From contig QIAR01000354.1 of NCBI GenBank assembly GCA_003225595.1, forward strand, positions 1-8,289: DNA of 8,289 nucleotides. Direction: 5' to 3'. Of the stretch, positions 5,856 to 8,289 are shown in pieces. Both the position numbers and the translations under genes were made by a program. Positions within the stretch are counted from its first letter, which is position 1. Every line of letters starts with the position of its first letter. Source of the DNA: Acidobacteriota bacterium. GTDB lineage: Bacteria > Acidobacteriota > Terriglobia > Terriglobales > Acidobacteriaceae. The notes under the pieces are model-generated. The model was not told where the DNA came from, did not search any database, and was given only the letters and a program-made list of their open reading frames with translations.

Positions 5856-7406
5856 TTGGCACTCGACGAGAAAATATACGAACTGCGGCGGGACAAGCTC
5901 AAGCAGATTGAAGCTCTCGGGCAGAAGTCCTATCCCCGGCAATACAAATTCACGCACACAATCCCGCAGATCTTGACTGAAGACTCGGACAAAACAGCAG
6001 AGCAACTGGAAAATCCGCGCGTGAACGTTCGAGTCGCTGGGCGCATCATGGCCATCCGACTGATGGGCAAAGCTGGGTTCGCTCATTTGCAACAAGGCGG
6101 TCAGAAGCTGCAGATTTACGTGAAGAAAGATGCCGTCGGCGACAAGGGATTCGAACTCTACAAGCTGCTCGACCTCGGAGATCACATTGGCGTGAGCGGT
6201 TATCTATTCCGCACACGAACCGGCGAGCTCACGGTGCATGTCGAGGAGATTACATTTCTCGCCAAGGACTTGCTGCCGCTGCCTGAAAAATGGCACGGGC
6301 TGACTGACGTCGAATTGCGTTACCGCCAGCGCTACGTGGATTTGATCATGAACCCGGAGGTGCGCGAGGTGTTTCTAAAGCGCAGCAAGCTGGTGCAGTC
6401 GCTCCGGCGCTATCTCGACGAGCATGGGTTCATCGAAGTCGAAACGCCTATGATGCAGCCCATTGCTGGTGGCGCAGTCGCGAAGCCGTTTAAGACTCAT
6501 CACAACACATTGGATATGGATCTTTTTTTGCGCGTCGCGCCCGAGCTCTACTTGAAGCGCCTGACCGTTGGGGGGCTTGATCGGGTCTACGAGATCAATC
6601 GCAACTTTCGCAACGAGGGACTGGGCTGGCGCTGGAATCCCGAGTTCACCATGCTCGAGTTCTACCAGGCCTACGCCGACTTTCGCGAGGTTATGGATCT
6701 CACTCAGAACATGATCGTACAGGCCGCCAAAGACGTAACCGGCGGCAGCAAGACGAAGTGGGGTGCGCATGAGATCGACTGGGCCGTCTCCAAATGGCGG
6801 CGCATGACCATGCGCGAGGCCATCGTTCAGTTCTGGCCAGAAAAAGCTGGCGCCAAACCGCAAATGTCAGACTTTGCCTTGCACGACTCCGTGAAGGCGC
6901 TGGTCGAGCGTTTTAACGCCGTACACCCACACATGGCTTACGACCCAAGCGAGCCCACTGGGAAAACCGTCGCAGCCCTATTTGAGGCGGTGGCCGAGGA
7001 GCATCTCGTACAACCGACAATCATCTATGAGTTCCCCGCTGCGGTTTCGCCACTCTCCAAGAACAAGCCGGACGAACCCGATTGGGTGGAGCGCTTCGAA
7101 ATCTTTGCCTGTCAGATGGAAATTGCCAACGGCTTCAGCGAGCTCAACGATCCCGAAGAGCAGCGTCGCCGTTTCGAGCAGCAACTGAAGCAACGCGAGC
7201 GCGGCGACGAAGAAGCACACCAGATGGATGAAGACTACATCCGCGCGCTCTCTTACGGCATGCCACCGGCGGGAGGCGTAGGCGTGGGCATTGATCGTCT
7301 CACGATGCTGCTCACCGACTCACATACGATCCGAGACGTGATCCTGTTCCCGTTGCTGAGACCGGAGAAAAACTCAACCACAGAGGACACGGAGGAAGAA
7401 GCATAA
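5856..7406 (+). CDS. lysS: Lysyl-tRNA synthetase, class II
   Basis: This enzyme charges tRNA-Lys with lysine, using ATP, in the cytoplasm. The 516-residue product has an N-terminal helix, an OB-fold anticodon-binding domain (about 55-140, with VRVAGRIMAIRLMGKAGFAHL), and a class II catalytic core. Motif 1 is around FIEVETPMM (192-200). Motif 2 is RVYEINRNFRNEG (243-255), continuing to NPEFTMLEFYQAY. Motif 3 is GGVGVGIDRLTMLL (473-486). IANGFSELNDPEEQRRRF (423-440) and EFPAAVSPLSK (392-402) are also typical. It starts at TTG with an AAGGA Shine-Dalgarno. The natural end should fall near VILFPLLRPE (495-504); the remaining KNSTTEDTEEEA is unlike the family and is encoded by a dispersed intergenic repeat. 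The length is otherwise normal. It is divergent from the nuo operon and has its own promoter candidate. Confidence 0.98.
   Translation: MALDEKIYELRRDKLKQIEALGQKSYPRQYKFTHTIPQILTEDSDKTAEQLENPRVNVRVAGRIMAIRLMGKAGFAHLQQGGQKLQIYVKKDAVGDKGFELYKLLDLGDHIGVSGYLFRTRTGELTVHVEEITFLAKDLLPLPEKWHGLTDVELRYRQRYVDLIMNPEVREVFLKRSKLVQSLRRYLDEHGFIEVETPMMQPIAGGAVAKPFKTHHNTLDMDLFLRVAPELYLKRLTVGGLDRVYEINRNFRNEGLGWRWNPEFTMLEFYQAYADFREVMDLTQNMIVQAAKDVTGGSKTKWGAHEIDWAVSKWRRMTMREAIVQFWPEKAGAKPQMSDFALHDSVKALVERFNAVHPHMAYDPSEPTGKTVAALFEAVAEEHLVQPTIIYEFPAAVSPLSKNKPDEPDWVERFEIFACQMEIANGFSELNDPEEQRRRFEQQLKQRERGDEEAHQMDEDYIRALSYGMPPAGGVGVGIDRLTMLLTDSHTIRDVILFPLLRPEKNSTTEDTEEEA
7376..7394 (+). repeat. Dispersed CCACAGAGGACAC-type repeat, copy 1, inside the 3' end of lysS
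   Basis: The 19-base word AACCACAGAGGACACGGAG lies within the last lysS codons and encodes the TTEDTE tail. It matches the reverse complement of 7562-7580 at 17 of 19 positions. From general knowledge, related CCACAGAGGACACAGAGG words are spread through intergenic regions of several bacterial genomes and often read as TTEDTE at protein ends. Confidence 0.7.
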
Positions 7407-7652
7407 ACAAACAGATGTCGGGCAGCCTGCCGGATCGCCAATATAGAACATCTCCGCCGCTAAATAAGCCAGTCGGTTGGGAGCCTCTGACGGTATGGAT
7501 GAGGCTATAGCCTGATATGAATCTCACGATCTTTTTCCAGCATCGGATTTCCTCTGTGAGGCTCTGTGTTCTCTGTGGTTATCTTTGGTTTGGCGGCAAT
7601 TTCCGGATAGATTGCGCACTTCCTCTCCTCTACTCTGACATCGAATCACGCC
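7407..7652. other. Intergenic region after lysS with palindromes
   Basis: No credible gene is seen in this 246-base stretch. It contains a perfect 12-base palindrome, aggctatagcct (7502-7513); a 6-bp inverted repeat, agcctc (7482-7487) with gaggct (7501-7506); and the second copy of the dispersed repeat. No hairpin followed by a T-run is seen, so no intrinsic terminator for lysS can be named. Confidence 0.55.
7551..7580 (-). repeat. Dispersed CCACAGAGGACAC-type repeat, copy 2, inverted
   Basis: On the plus strand CTCTGTG occurs three times, at 7552-7558, 7562-7568 and 7571-7577, with spacings of 10 and 9 bases. On the minus strand the first 19 bases read AACCACAGAGAACACAGAG, which pairs with copy 1 in lysS at 17 of 19 positions. 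The copies are 167 bases apart and inverted. Confidence 0.7.
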
Positions 7653-7999
7653 ATGCGCTTTGAACTGGATTCCGAAACTCGCCGCAAACTCGGCTACCGC
7701 CTCATCGATCATATCGACGCATATTCGAACTTGCCGCGCCGCAACTCTTGCCCATTATTAACTTTCGCCTGATGATGCGCGGCGCGAGCCCACAACATCT
7801 GGCCACGGCGCATGCTGCCATCGTGGACGAAGTCACTCGTGACGGAAAGCGTTGGATCTCGGAAACCGTGGCCAACGGCCACAGCGTAATACGCATGATG
7901 GTGATCAGCTATCTCACCGGCGAAAATCATCTGCGCGAACTGGAAAAAGCGCTGATCAACGCTGTCCGGGTATTAGCGTTTCGGGCAAAGGTAGGGTAA
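7653..7999 (+). pseudogene. Remnant of PLP-dependent group II amino-acid decarboxylase, internal deletion and frameshift
   Basis: Two fragments of one enzyme are seen. The ATG at 7653 opens MRFELDSETRRKLGYRLIDH, then IDAYSNLP, which resembles the N-terminus of aromatic-L-amino-acid decarboxylase-like proteins; this frame stops at 7770-7772 after 39 codons. Another frame, open from about 7721, reads IFELAAPQLLPIINFRLM and continues to EKALINAVRVLAFRAKVG, stopping at 7997-7999. It resembles the C-terminal domain of the same family (pattern FELAAP, INFR, then RWISETVANGHSVIRMMVISYLTGENHLRELEKAL). Family members are about 470-500 residues, so some 350 residues, including the PLP-binding lysine region, are missing. 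The junction lies at about 7715-7740. The C-terminal frame could still be translated from a TTG at 7748 (83 residues), but it could not be a working decarboxylase. Confidence 0.75.
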
Positions 8000-8025
8000 C
8001 GATTTTTATTTTGCCAGTACCCTAC
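7991..8025 (+). repeat. Inverted repeat across the stop codon of the decarboxylase remnant
   Basis: GTAGGGTA (7991-7998) and TACCCTAC (8018-8025) form a perfect 8-bp stem with a 19-base loop. A competing stem is GGCAAA (7984-7989) with TTTGCC (8010-8015). The first stem includes the first two bases of the stop codon. No T-run follows, so this is not a standard intrinsic terminator. Confidence 0.5.
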
Positions 8026-8289
8026 AATGCACTGTAAGTAGTACATCTATCGTCCTAAACTTTTATTCAGTTAGAGCTGAATCGCTAGAGCAGCGCTACC
8101 GTAGCTTCCTACGCCTCCTTGGATGCTGGGTCGGTAGCGCTTTGCCGTCTCCGCCCCACTTAGAGATGACGTCTCCTCAGATACGCGCAACTTTGCAAAA
8201 CCAGAACCCGACCTACTCCCCAAAGTGATTCACCACGCAGCCAGACCGAAGGCAACCTTCATTAAGGCTAGTGTCTCGAAGCACCCGAG
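8000..8289. other. Right-end region with no credible gene
   Basis: All six frames are broken by stops or give only short unrecognisable peptides. The stretch holds several inverted repeats: attcag/ctgaat (8065-8070 and 8077-8082, 6-base loop), the 50-base structure at 8092-8141 listed separately, and gaagg/ccttc (8248-8252 and 8256-8260). I see no tRNA-like fold, transposase fragment or promoter worth naming. Confidence 0.5.
8092..8141. repeat. Inverted repeat with perfect 10-bp arms and nested hairpin
   Basis: AGCGCTACCG (8092-8101) and CGGTAGCGCT (8132-8141) are perfect reverse complements 30 bases apart. Within them, CGTAG (8100-8104), a CTTC loop and CTACG (8109-8113) make a second hairpin, which can nest inside an 8-bp version of the outer stem. 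No T-run follows on either strand. It could be a palindromic repeat element or a structured RNA; the sequence does not decide. Confidence 0.6.

Noticed and set aside
5775..6185. Open frame of 136 codons on the minus strand opposite the lysS start
   Set aside because: It lies antisense to the well-conserved lysS N-terminus, covers the lysS promoter region, and has no family resemblance.
7407..7652. Intrinsic terminator for lysS
   Set aside because: Short inverted repeats exist, but none is followed by a run of T on the plus strand.
8000..8289. tRNA or other known RNA gene
   Set aside because: The inverted repeats do not form a cloverleaf and there is no GTTC-type T-loop with a matching acceptor stem.

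Overview
The window is bacterial and carries two divergent blocks. From about 5654 down to position 1, on the minus strand, lies a respiratory complex I (NADH:quinone oxidoreductase) operon in the order nuoA, a small PH-domain-like gene, nuoC, nuoD, nuoH, nuoJ, nuoK and nuoL; nuoL runs off the left edge. On the plus strand lysS (class II lysyl-tRNA synthetase) starts at 5856. It is followed by the remnant of a PLP-dependent group II amino-acid decarboxylase, then by about 290 bases with no credible gene but several inverted repeats. Separate unfused nuoC and nuoD, the long NuoH, the period-7 intergenic repeats and the CCACAGAGGACAC-type dispersed repeat together suggest an Acidobacteriota genome (Koribacter/Sulfotelmatobacter-like). 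That placement is inference from style, not a database match.

The genes nuoC-nuoD-nuoH-nuoJ are tightly packed, with 4-base and 1-base overlaps and a 1-base gap, so translational coupling is likely. The nuoJ-nuoK and nuoK-nuoL gaps are about 120 and 140 bases and hold degenerate 7-base-period repeats. A sigma70-type promoter candidate with a perfect TTGACA box precedes nuoC, so nuoC onward may be transcribed separately from nuoA.

The genes present encode the quinone-site scaffold (C, D, H), A, and proton-channel subunits (J, K, L). The subunits that carry Fe-S clusters or FMN (B, E, F, G, I) are all absent from the places where they sit in the classical nuoA-N order. A working complex would need them from elsewhere in the genome. 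The PH-domain-like gene occupies the usual nuoB slot.

lysS looks intact, but its last codons come from a dispersed repeat (tail TTEDTEEEA), and a second copy lies inverted about 170 bases downstream. The decarboxylase remnant keeps an N-terminal start and a C-terminal piece in different frames and lacks the whole catalytic core. I found no CRISPR array, tRNA, rRNA, transposase or new defence-type system. The strongest unusual features are the cofactor-free nuo gene set, the period-7 repeats, and the repeat that has extended lysS.
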